Source: Saxidomus purpurata
Lineage: Eukaryota > Mollusca > Bivalvia > Venerida > Veneridae
Direction of reading: 5' to 3'
Length of the DNA: 64,000 bases
Assembly: GCA_022818135.1 (NCBI GenBank)
Contig: JAFMSR010000002.1
Location: forward strand, 25,960,268 to 26,024,267
Each line of letters opens with the position of its first letter. Position 1 is the first letter of the stretch. The translations under genes and the position numbers were made by a program. The notes below the pieces were generated by a model. The model saw only the letters and a list, made by a program, of their open reading frames with translations. It was not told the DNA's origin and made no database searches. This document shows positions 34,748 to 46,369 of the stretch, piece by piece.

Positions 34748-36870
34748 CTGTGACATTTCCTTGAAGTGTTCGCCGAGGCAAAAATTTTGATATATGACAT
34801 GACCCACTTCAATGAAAGGTGTGAAAAATCGGGAAAATCGCCGAATACCAGCTACCGGTTGACATTTCCCGGAAAGTTCTTGCATTTTCTTGATGTGCTC
34901 GCCCAGGCAGAAATTTTGATGTATGACATGGCCCACTTCTGTGAAAGGTGTGAAAAATCGGGAGAACGACGATGACCGGCGACCGTTTGACATTTCCTTG
35001 AAATGCTCGCCGAAGCAAAAATTTTGATATATGACATGACCCATTTTACGAAAGGTGTGAAAAATCGGGAAAAAAGCCGGTTACCGACGACCGGTTGATA
35101 TTTCCTGGAATGTTCTTGCATTTAATTTAAGTGATCCGCCTTGACTGCCGAAATTTTGATTTGACATGCCCGGAACTTCTTTAAAGCTCCTTGAAAATCG
35201 GGGGAAAACGCCGATTACGGGCGACCGGTTGACATTTCCCGGAATGTTTTTGCATTTCCTTGAAGTGCTCGCCGGTTGACATTTCCCGAAATATTCTTGC
35301 ATTTCTTTGAAGGGCTCGTCGAGGCAGAAATTTGATATATGACATGATCCACTTCCATGAAAGGTGTGAAAAATCGGGAAAACGCCCTTGACCGGCGACC
35401 GGTTGAAATTTCCCGGAATGTTCTTGCATTTGCTTGAAGTGCTCGCCGAGGCGGAAATTTTGATTTATGACAGGACACACATCTATGAAAGGTGTGAAAA
35501 ATCGGGAAAAACGCCGACGACCGGCGACCAGTTGACATTTCCCGAAATGTTCTTGCATTTCATTGAAGTGCTCGCCGAGGCGGAAATTTTGAAACATGAC
35601 ATGACCAACATCTATGAAAGGTGTGAAAAATCAGGAAAAACGCCATAGACCGGCGACCGGTTGACATTCCCGGAATGTTCTTACATTTCCTTTAAAAGTG
35701 CTGCGAGGCGAAATGGTATAATATAATAAGGCATGACCACTTCAAACGCCCTTAGAATATACCGGCACGGTTGATATTTCCCGAAATGTTCTTGCATTTC
35801 TTTGAAGCTCTCGCCGAGGCGGAAATTTCGATATATGATATGACCCATTTCTATGAAAGATGTGAAAAATAGGGAAAACGATTACCGGCGACCGGTTGAA
35901 ATTTCCTGGAATGTTCTTGTATTTCCTTGAAGTTTTGATTTAAATTTAAATTTTGATATATGACATGACCCACATCTATGAGAGATGTGAAAAACCGGGA
36001 AAAACGCCCTTGACCGGCAACCGTTAGACATTTCCCGGTATGTTCTTGCATTTCATTGAAGTGCTCGCCGAAGCGGAAATTATAATATATGACATGACCC
36101 ATTTCTATAAAAGGTGTGAAAAATCGGGAAGAACGCTGATTACCGGCGCCAGGTTGATATTTCCCGGTATGTTCTTGCATTTTATTGAAGTGCTCGCCGA
36201 GGACGAAACTTAAATTAAATGTATGAAAAATCGGGAAATACGCTGATAACCGGCGCCCGGTTGACATTTACCTGAATGTTCTTACATTTCCTTGAAGTGC
36301 TCGCCGAGGAAGAAATGCTGATACATGACATGACCCATTTCTACGAAAGGTGTGAAAAATCGGGAAAAGGCCGATAAATTTTGACCGGTTGACATTTCCT
36401 GGAATGTTCTTGCATTTCCTTGAAGTGTTCGCCGAGGCGGAAATTTTTATATATGACAATACCCACATCTATGAAATAAGTGAACAATCGGGAAAAACGC
36501 CCTCGACCGGCGACCGATTGACATTTCCCGGAATGTTCTTGCATTTCATTGAAGTGCTCGCCGGTGCCGAAATTTTGATATATGACATGACTAACTTCTA
36601 TGAAAGGTGTGAAAAATCGGGAAAAACGCCCTTGACCGGCGACCGGTTGACATTTCCCGGAATGTTCTTACATTTCCTTGAAGTGCTCGACGAGGCGAAA
36701 GTTGATATATGACATGACCCCAGTCTACGAAAGGTGTGAAAAATCGGAAAAACGCAGATAATTGGTGACCGGTTGACATTTCCCGGAATGTTCTTGCATT
36801 TCCTTGAAGTGCTCGCCGGTTGACCTTTCCCGGAATGTTCTAGCATTTCCTTGAAAAGTATGAAAATATG
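34748..36870. repeat. satellite array, ~129-bp unit, about 16 units
   Basis: Each unit has 'gttgacatttcccggaatgt', 'cttgcatttccttgaagtgc', 'tcgccgaggcggaaattttg', 'atatatgacatgacccac' and 'gaaaggtgtgaaaaatcggg' in the same order. Typical units are 129 bp, that is 43 codons, so frames can stay open across units on both strands. Copies vary by point changes, truncations (e.g. near 35270 and 36815) and indels. The DNA is visibly more GC-rich than its surroundings. Open frames here are best read as by-products of the repeat. Confidence 0.95.
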
Positions 36871-37829
36871 ATATAATATAATAAACGTGATTAATTCAAA
36901 ACGTTAGAATATATTATAATATATGTAACGAGCAAACAGTTTTAAATTCACTGCTTATAGCAAAAATAAATTAACTATGATTATTTCGATTCTTCCTTGT
37001 GAGATGTATGAACTGAGCGAGCTTGAAAAATACAAATTTCTGTGAAGTAGACGTGAGATTTCTGAATTTGGTAATATCTTTTTAATAGACTAATAAATGC
37101 ACGTTATATCTTTATGACACATCGTATTTAGCGTTTATCTGTTTTATATGTTCAGACGCAACTACTGCACATGCTAAAGGGACAATTATCACGTGACATT
37201 CACCTATGCTTAATACCGTACCTCACATAAAGGGTTATTCCAATCTAGTATTTTATTGCACATAGTGGTAGCATGGCGAGAAAACCCGTCTTAATGACAA
37301 ACATACAAAACAATTCCTTCAAGATAGCTCTTCGATATAAACAGAAATATTTTATCTGTACATTTATAGTTTTAACTTTACGAACCTGTGTCTTAAAGAC
37401 AGATTTTGTCGCGTCGCCCATTTATATATTCATTTCATGTAAGATCTGAAAAGCATGAAGCTAGGATTGGCCTACTTTTATCAAGATTCGTCCTCTTTTA
37501 ATAAGAATTCAAATTTATTATATTTCAAAATGAAAATATATTTCAGACCTGTAAATATTACTTTTATTTTACAGAAATATATTTGTTTCACGTTCATAGC
37601 TATATTCTTCAATGATCTTTGACTGTCTCAACACAGCACTAAATAGAAATAATATTTTGCATTTTAAAAATAGTGAGTGGGATAAGTTTTAATAATAATA
37701 TTGATATTACAAATGTCAGGAAGGTTTATCTTAAATTATTCAGCTTCATTTGCGCTAGGTTTTGTACCTTTGATTATGTGATTGAGTACACTTACTCATG
37801 ATGAAATTTTCATAATTATTATTTTTATC
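36871..37829. other. gene-free stretch
   Basis: AT-rich. The first ~60 bases after the satellite look like a decayed unit of it; the remainder holds nothing recognised. Confidence 0.3.
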
Positions 37830-38895
37830 TGAAGTGCTGCCATCTTGGTCGTTATCTGCGAAAACTTCTTGAATGTCCCAATGGTAAACTCTTAAGATTT
37901 TCTTAGGTTTAGAAATGAAACGTACATGTACAACCATGAATTCTAATGAACAATGATGTAAGTTTTCCCATAAAGTTGGAAACGCATGCCTAATAATGAT
38001 CTAATAGCAACATATTCATGAATTTGATCCTCTGACCTTGAAGTTGACCTTGAAATTGAGAGTATGAATGCATGTTAATACATGTTCTGACGGACTGTGG
38101 ACTGAAAGTACAATATCAACTGTTTTATAACGATATTCACAAAATCGAATGAAAACGAATCAAACATCACAATATTTTACCTTGTTTATTTAATTTGGAG
38201 ACCATCTTAAATCTCTATATGGAAACTTAAAGATTTTTAGATTTAATAAATATTTAAAAAACAAATAGTAAATTTTCTTCCTCTTAAAATCGTGTATTGA
38301 TGCCTGGTATTGATGCCTTACAATAATGATATAATAATGAAATGTTCATAAATTGTACATTTTGACCTTCAATTTGACCTTGACCTTGGAATGTGAGGCA
38401 TGTTAACATATGTTTCAGAATGCTTGTACACTGAATGTACAATTTTAGTTGTTTTTATAACAGTATTTAGAATTGATTAAAAAATTAACAGGTTCTTCAT
38501 TCGGGCTGTCATCTTGACGGACGTCTTTTAAATCTCAATGGAAACAAAACTATCATGCTTAAAGGTTTGAAAATATAATGCGCATTTAAAACCACAAATG
38601 ATAATGGACAATGATGTTAGATTTACCTTAAAATGGTGAATTGATGCCTAAGAATAATGATATATCAGGAAAATTTTCATAATTTGACCTTTTGACCTTA
38701 AATTTGACCTTTACCATGAAGCATGGATGCACATAAACACGATATTTGACAGTGTTTACACTCAACATACAATTTAAGTTGTTTTTTATATATAATATTT
38801 ACACTTCAATGAAAATGATTTAGTTGTCAAATTTTACCTGGTTTCTCTGATTCGGTGGCCATCTTTGCGGCAATAGTGGACAAATGGCCGAAGTC
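37830..38895. repeat. degenerate tandem repeat, ~330-bp unit, about 3 copies
   Basis: Anchors 'gatgcct.a.aataatgat' recur at about 37986, 38311 and 38643, each followed by 'ttgaccttnaanttgacctt' and 'catgttnata'. A 'catctt..cgg' block before a 'ttaaatctc' block marks unit starts. Non-coding and fairly old. Confidence 0.8.
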
Positions 38896-38920
38896 ACTTT
38901 TCATAAGTAATGGACCTTCA

Positions 38921-39116
38921 ATTATCATATGGTATAGAAATAATTGAAGTATATGCCGGACACTTTTCTTCGTGATTTTGTAGACTAATAACCAAAAATT
39001 GAATTGAGTCTATTAATGATTATCATATGGTATAGAAATAATTGAAGTATATGCCGGACACTTTTCTTCGTGATTTTGTAGACTAATAACCAAAAATTGA
39101 ATTGAGTCTATTAATG
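38921..39116. repeat. perfect 98-bp tandem duplication
   Basis: 38921-39018 and 39019-39116 appear identical, from 'attatcatatggtatagaaa' to 'gagtctattaatg'. Its identity contrasts with the diverged repeats next to it, so it is recent, or an assembly artefact. Confidence 0.93.
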
Positions 39117-40539
39117 AGCAAATAATAAGAACATGTAAACGGTAAATAATACCATAGTTTTCTGACAAATTTTGTGATTTACTTATCAATGTTTGGTTAC
39201 AACATGTCATTTTACTTAATATGAAACTTTATAATTTAGAGTTATTGTGTATATGTAAATATTACTTAGAAGTCGTTGATTTTGCAGGAAGTACTAAGTG
39301 ACACGTAGAGGCTTGATGTACTTCCAAACAATGTCGTTCAAGCTTTAAACTTCTAACTTTTAGCAATGGTTCAGTACGGCTTTTCTAATAAGACAATTAA
39401 TTATTTATGGACTAATGAAGTTTTTGATCAAGATAATAAAAAAGGCACCATTAGAACTAGTATATTTGTTATACTTGACATTGAAACCGAGAGCGAAAAT
39501 AAGTATAAAATGCTAATAACAAATAGCAAATTCAGTGAATTTATATCCCCCGCCAAATGAAGCAAATAAATGATAAAGAACAACATGAAAGTGTATTGGT
39601 TTGTCTCTTTCAGTAGAAAAAAAACGATTTTTTTAAACTTCACTACCCCAATTGAGCCTTTTCTCCGAGGAGATATTTTTTTCTTCAAGTTACATTCATA
39701 AATAACTTAAATGTCTTTGGTTAAATGCAATCAGTACTACTAAATTCAGACAACAAGTATTCGTACATTTCTATGTAGAATACATATGTAAGAAAAGCAC
39801 TACACCCAAGGGGCCCTCATTTTAAAAAAAAAAGTTTCTAAACCTTCCGTTTTGAAAAAAAGCTGCAGTCAGAAAAAGGGGGGGGGGGAGAACCTTTAAA
39901 ATTAGTTCGCCCTCATTTCTGTAAAAGGGGTTTTGGTTTTTTTTAAAAAATTTGATAATTTCATTCCACTGAAATACAAACAACAACATAATAGTTTCTA
40001 AACCTTCCGTTTTTTAGAGAATACAAACAAAATAAAGTTTGAAAAGTTATTAAAGAAGCATCTTTAAAATTACGTATCCCCATTTTTAAAGATATTTAGA
40101 TAAGGTTCTGAATGCTTTAAGAAAATTCTGAAATAATGCTAAACAAAAACATGAACTATGGCATAATGGTAGAGTTTAATGGTTATAATGGTTGTGAATG
40201 GTTTTTACAAATATCATACCGAAACAAAATAACTGATTATACATTATTCGCACATTTAAAAAAAACATTGCTCATTTTTTATTTTTATGCGGATAAACTT
40301 TGCATTGAACCTGCTTATGTATTGTGTATGTCAATATTCGCTGTCTTCTTTCAAGTTATTTATGACCTCGATGTTTCTGCATTCAGCGAAATATGTTATG
40401 AACAAGCAAAGCGGTATTAAAGATGTCAATGTAAGACCTGTTATCCAGAACATTACCTAACGACTATTGATCGGAATGAGAATTGCACACAGTGTCAGAA
40501 CATAACTCTTGTCTGTCTCATTTTAGCTCTACTGGACAA
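39117..40539. other. gene-free stretch with a short direct repeat
   Basis: The 21-base word starting 'agtttctaaaccttccgttt' occurs at 39833 and again at 39993, with poly-G, poly-T and poly-A tracts between. Two short plus-strand frames (39366-39560, 40136-40420) have no recognised domain. Confidence 0.4.
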
Positions 40540-41005
40540 ATGTCATGAGGTTTCCGGCAACCTGTAGATGATCACTATTGTTTAAGGGTCAGTATGTCAA
40601 ATCAAGGTCACAGCGACCTCCGTTTGCGTTTCCTTGATGACTCTCTACAGGCCACAGTTTTTATTCAACTTTCATCAAACTTGCTCAGAAAGTTTTCTGG
40701 AATCTGTAGATGATCCCTGTTGATTTTGGTCAGTAAGTCAAAAGTTGAGGTCAGAGTGACGCAAACTTTGAAAATCTTTTCCTCTCAATATCTTGAGATC
40801 TATATTACTCAAGTGTTCAAACGTCATAGGATGATTGGTCTTACCAGTAGAGGATACGTACTGTTGTTGGGGTCAGTGGGTCAAGGACAATGTTGCAGTT
40901 ACCTCTGTTGCCTTTTCTTTGATAACATTCCAAACGATTTTCACAAAATGTACTAAGAACAGTCCAGTCAGTCCAGAAGAGCAATACTGACCCTCTTGGG
41001 CCTCT
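40540..41005 (+). repeat. degenerate tandem repeat, ~165-bp unit
   Basis: 'ctgtagatgatc.ctgttg..t..ggtcagtangtca' recurs near 40563 and 40705, with a third version near 40862 ('gttgttggggtcagtgggtc'), each followed by a 'ttgccttttctttgataac'-like block. The end is 'gggcctcttgtta'. A bivalve-type dispersed tandem module. Confidence 0.65.
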
Positions 41006-41545
41006 TGTTATCCCCCCCCCCTCTTACATTTTTGTTTCTTTTATCCGATTATGTTACAAAGGTGTACAGAATATAAAGCATTCTAGCTACTAGTTTATAG
41101 ATCGATATAATGACGACGTATGTACAGCATAGTGTGCAAGACGACCTATAACAGCAGTTTTTCTGTTTTAGTTATTTTTCTTGAGCGGTATATACCACTG
41201 TCCTATTGAGGTGTTGACAATGTGTTATCCCTCACCTTCAGTTATTAAGAAACTGTTTACTTTTTTATGTCATGCGTCAAAATTACGCTATATTTCAAGC
41301 GTCAATAATGTAAATTGAAGGGTAAACGCAAACATTTTAAATCATTACATCAATACAATATATCAGATGTTCTCTCGACAAATCGCATCGCTGCCAAAAA
41401 TAAATACGAAGTAGGAATAATTAGTCTCGTTTGATATCAGATAATTTGAATATTCCCTGTTAATAGCAGAAAATGGAAACTACGTTAGGGAGGCACTGGA
41501 ACTGTTCGGTTTACAAAGTACACTATATGTATATTTTCTGTACAG

Positions 41546-42302
41546 GAAGGTCACGGCTTCAATGCAAAACCATTCTAAGGATAATGTGGGAGACATGTCT
41601 ATTGAGGTAAATATGGAAAGGAGGATTTAACAAATGTATGCCTGTAAATGAAACTTAAATCGTTTGATTTTAATTCTTCGTTTTTATTTGAGTTTTGTTT
41701 TGCTTTAAAAGAACATTTAAATTCCCATTTGTACAGTGGATGTAAAATTTCTTATAGCTCTTACATTACCAAGAAATGTATCATACCAGCGAAATTGACC
41801 GTTATTTCACTGAAAAGCATTCCTAACTTTGCTTTATAAATCGTAAGTAGGCCGCAACGCTATTTTGTCGGCGCACTTGTTGCTTACTAAACGCAAGTTT
41901 TCTTACGTCATTAATCTATCAAATATACAATCCACTCCATAGGAGTATGTGTTACGACTTAACTACAAATTTTATATAGTAGGTCAAACAAAACAAACTT
42001 CTAACACACCTCAGTGATTTAGACTTCTTCTGAGGGAAAGGACTGTAATATTGGCGTAATCGAACCATGGAACACCTTATCCACCAAAATCACAATGACT
42101 TGCCTTGAAAAATTACCTGCTATGCATCCAAAGCTCCCAAATCCGGAATATTGTTTTCATAAAATTCATTTTACAGTGTCTATTCAAATTAAAAGTATGC
42201 AAGTACAAATGTATACCACAAGTTCACCCTGTTGACAAAGTTCTACCGGTAGTCGAAGTCTTTATCAAATGTCCAAAAATGAAAACATCAGATCTATCTT
42301 AA
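41546..42302 (+). CDS. candidate two-exon gene fragment, unknown product
   Basis: A 61-base segment (41546-41606) is bounded by an excellent acceptor (TTTTCTGTACAG) and donor (GAG|GTAAAT) and reads 'KVTASMQNHSKDNVGDMSIE', ending in phase 0. The next good acceptor (TTTTACAG at 42176) opens a phase-0 frame of 41 codons to a stop at 42302, with Cys and Lys-rich text. The phases match, but no domain is recognised and no upstream exon was found. It could equally be a chance pairing. Confidence 0.22.
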
Positions 42303-42439
42303 TATAAAACAATTGCCAATAACAGAAATAAATAATGTTAATAGTCAGTATTTATTTCTTTATCATAGTTAATCGCTTAGTCTTAACACCTAAAATAAAG
42401 ATATGCACTGAAAAATCAACATAACTGATAAGGTTTTGT

Positions 42440-42600
42440 GGTAAACCTGCCCTTCGGGGGCAAGCTCGTTTTCAAATGATCCTCGAAATCGACTTAGTTC
42501 GTGGGCTCTCAATTTATTAGTCAGGATGACCGACACCACTGACCATTTATAAGATCGGTCAGAAGTCTTTTACACTCGGGGTTCAAGAGCCGAGTGCATT
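42440..42600. repeat. foldback fragment with two short hairpins
   Basis: GACCGA (42528) pairs with TCGGTC (42555), and CACTCGG (42573) pairs with CCGAGTG (42590). Together with 'gcccttcgggggc' this resembles a decayed foldback element. Function unknown. Confidence 0.4.
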
Positions 42601-45470
42601 AAATGTTTTATTGTTCAAATTGTTCTAGGTTACCAGGGTAAATAGCTTAAGTTCTGGGATCAAGTTTTCTTATTTGTTATCTCCCTTTCATTCATTAACT
42701 ATTCCGTTGAAAAGCCAACACCATTTGTTTTCATACATTTATTTTACCTCAGCAACAAGTTCTACATATATTTACAAAAAGTCTAAGAGTTACTCAGTGT
42801 GCTTCAAATGTTATGTCATGTTTTCATAGTTTACACACCAATCTTAAACTGAATTCCAAAAGTGCCTGTTTAGGATGTTGATAATATTCGAGCACAACAT
42901 AACATATTTAAGTTAAAATTATTCCAAGAGAAATCTTCATGTCCAATAAAATTCCATGATAAAATTCCATATTTTCATTGTTTTTATTCTCAGAGTTTAC
43001 TCATCAAAAATATTAACTAATTGTTGTCACTCTAAAGTAATTAATTTCTGTATTAATTTTGAATAGAATTTACTAGTTTTAGTCAATAGTGCCAAAAAGT
43101 CCAAAAGTAAAAAGCTCATAAGCCTAGGGATCCAGGCCTTATATAGAGGAGAAGAAATGCTGTCTTCTGATTGGCTAAAAGACCAATCTAATTTTTCACA
43201 TGATTGGCATTTAAACTCTAACTCCTCCCATGAATTACATTTTCCAAAAAAAGCCACAAAACCAAAAATTGTCACCAAAAACAAAATAATTCAATGTAAT
43301 CTATATAAAATAATGCACCCTAGCACATAAGTCTTAACAACCAGATAATTCTTTAAAGCAATTAAAATAGCAGCTACTTCCCCCCTCCAAAAATGGGGAA
43401 AAACCAAAATGGCTGACCAAAATGAGTGGTCACTTCTAAGAGCTGATTTTGCCAATTACAACAAATAAAAGGTCACAAAAAATACAAAAACATACTTAAA
43501 ACAAAGCCTTACTATTTAAGAAGCTAGCTCTTCAACCATTTGCCACTAACTTCTTGTTAACATATTAAACTAGCTGATATTCATTTTCCAAGCACCTGTT
43601 ACATAAAGATACAGCCTAGCAGAATGAAAAGAAAGAAGAGAAACTTAGTTTGCAGACAAACTCCTGCATGTCATGTTGTGAAATTCCTCACAAACAAAGC
43701 TTTTAATATATATAATAATATAGCAGCCTTAAAATTATGCCGACTGACTCAAAATGATGATTTTGAAGCATTCTTATTTTTGGTCTATTTTTAGCATTCG
43801 ACCAGCATCACTCAGAATGCAGTTTCACAAAACTCTCAATAAATCAACATAATTAAGCACTAAGACTTTATAAGTAAATAATATCAATATGTACATAAGC
43901 TACAGTCATGATTTGCTGAATAATGAATCAAAATAGTGATTAAGAAAGGATTTTCAAATTTGGCAATATTAAGTAAATTCCGATTTGCAAACTCAATCTA
44001 CAGTATTGCCTCAAAACTATTCCCTTTCTAAACATAAAACTTTCAGAAAAGTAAGATAACAAAATTACGCGGCTACAAATGGTACTTTATGCACCAAAAA
44101 CATTGTTACGTCATCATATATACAAAACACAATATGTCAAATTCTCGACAGTTTGAAAACAATCTTTATTTCTAACTAATTCTTTTGATATTTCACAAGC
44201 AAAAACAGACAGAACATGCTACAGATATAGCGCAGTATTATCTAAATGATATTGCAAAAAATATAAACGGTGTCTGACAACGCTTTTTCGCAAAGAAGCG
44301 ACTAAGATACGAAAGTAATACTACATCAACATTATTTTAGAGCACATAGGACGGTTTTATCTGTTTAATATCCTTAGATATTTCAGTCTATATACAAAAA
44401 AGCTGAAGTACTAAATCTAATGGAGTAAAATGAAAAAAAATCAATTGTATTTTAAGGCACGTAAGAAAGACTCTTTAATTTTAACTCGCAAAACACATAT
44501 TGAAACCAAAATTATATACCAAAGTATTTGAAGCACTAATGGAAGGTTAATACTTTTATCTAACGAAAATTTAGTAAAATTTAGGCGTTCTAAACATGTT
44601 ATAATAGCCTGCACAGTAGAACTGGTGAACATCTTAATCTATTGTTTGATATTGAGTTATAATCAATTACATGTACATTGTATATACAAACAGATTTCAA
44701 ATATGTGTAGCCAATTGTATGCATCAAACATTTTCCAAATATGTTAAGTTTCATTTTTCCTGCTCTCAACCCTATGTTATTCCTTTCATCAAGCTCAGCT
44801 ATAAGACTGGATGAGCTCCGCTCCAAATCGAAATTTATTTAAAGCGATCCTGGAAAATATTAATTATTCATTTGTAGTCGGCAAAATCTTCACTCGCGTC
44901 ACTCGCTCGAAATAATATAATGATGTCAAAATCTTCCGCTACTTAACGCTGATAATGTAAAATCGAATAAAACTAACATGTATCAAAAGAGAATTTACTT
45001 ATCAATAATTGATGTAAAATAACTACAAATTTTCAAAATTACGAATTAATTAGCGATTAAAACCGAGTCAGGTTGTTTGGTCGTTCGAAGTTTTTATGGT
45101 AAGAGTGTCTACATAAGGGGAAGTAACTGATGAAGAGTATGTTGTGCTCCAGACAGCAGCGTTACTTCCGTTTACACTTGATAGGTAGAAATAGAAATAT
45201 TTGCGCATTCAGTTTAATGAATGATGAAATGGAATACAAGACATCAGTTTCAAATCATTAAATTGACGTCAATTAATATTTAAAAAAGACATGGTTTTGC
45301 AGCTATACAGAAATCTCGTGGGCTTTATTGATCTACGTTTGTAAAGTTCATTTGATTTATATATATATCAAGTTCGTATGAATTAGGTGTGAGGCGGATG
45401 GTGATTTGGAGCATAGCCAATGGAAAACGATTATTGATAATAATTACCTTTCAACAAGTGCTCGCTTATT
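42601..45470. other. long gene-free AT-rich stretch
   Basis: No coding exon can be supported on either strand. Minus-strand frames at 43027-43284 and 44599-44826 lack domains. An inverted GGAAGTAAC / GTTACTTCC pair (about 45120 and 45165) looks like ETS-type sites and could mark a promoter, but no gene begins there that I can see. Confidence 0.35.
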
Positions 45471-45510
45471 AAAGAGGCACTCCCTAAAACTGGATGCACT
45501 CTGAAATAAC
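45471..45510 (-). repeat. isolated MITE terminus (TTAAAGAGGCACTCCCTAAAA)
   Basis: Matches the right terminus of the MITE at 63569-63825 (inverse), but the inner sequence does not continue the match. Probably a truncated relative. Confidence 0.4.
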
Positions 45511-46369
45511 TTAAAAACTATAAGTAAAATCTCAATGAAAAGTTTTTCCCGAAACATATAAGATTCAGCCCAAAAATAGTCATGGATAGGTAAAAATGCT
45601 ACATAACATGTGTTATAGTACTAAGGAACCTTAAGTAGGTACACAATTGGTTTTAAGCTTTTGGTGGATACCAATTTATTATAAAAGGTCGCTAGATTGT
45701 CTTTTTGTAGAGAAACGAGACATTTCTCGGTATGTGTGTTTTTTTAAATTATATTTATTAATTATATAGCTTTCTTAACATTTTGATAATATAATCTGCT
45801 AGTTGTAATGAATGCCCATTTAGTACAGATAAAAGCGCGTCTTTAGCTTCCACACCCCACATAAGTTAACAATTATTCAGGTATTAATATAATATATATG
45901 TATTCCTAAATTACTTTAAATTTATACTCAAGCGAGTTTGTAAAACATTTGCTTAGAGGTACATGTATCTTGGTGACATTTCACAATGTCGCTTTTTGAG
46001 GGATCTTATTCTCCAGATGAGCAGCTTGTAAAAATTAGTAAAACAGTGTTGTATACGATAATGAGATACTAGGACATAATACAAATATTATACATTTTGT
46101 GTAATATTACATTATGTATCAATTCTTGTAAAAGCTCAAGAGAAAACGTAATGTCGTTATCTTCTTTGAACTTACATTGTTGATGTATTGCTTGGATAAA
46201 TACCATCCGGCTGAAACGCTTACTGCTGAGCGATATAAAAGGTGTGATTTAAATACTTAGGTTAATCCATACTATACAGTCTATATAAATATCCATATTA
46301 TTTAGCAACTGCTTGTTAATTTGCACGATATATCTTTTGTTATGTAAAGCATTGCTAGCTTGAGCCTTT
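45511..46369. other. downstream region of the Kv gene
   Basis: AT-rich; expected to hold the 3' UTR of the minus-strand Kv gene. No clear AATAAA was found close to the stop on that strand. Confidence 0.3.

Noticed and set aside
34766..36846. Many open frames (69-138 codons) on both strands
   Set aside because: They follow the 129-bp satellite, overlap each other in several frames, and lack starts, splice signals or domains; treated as repeat by-products.
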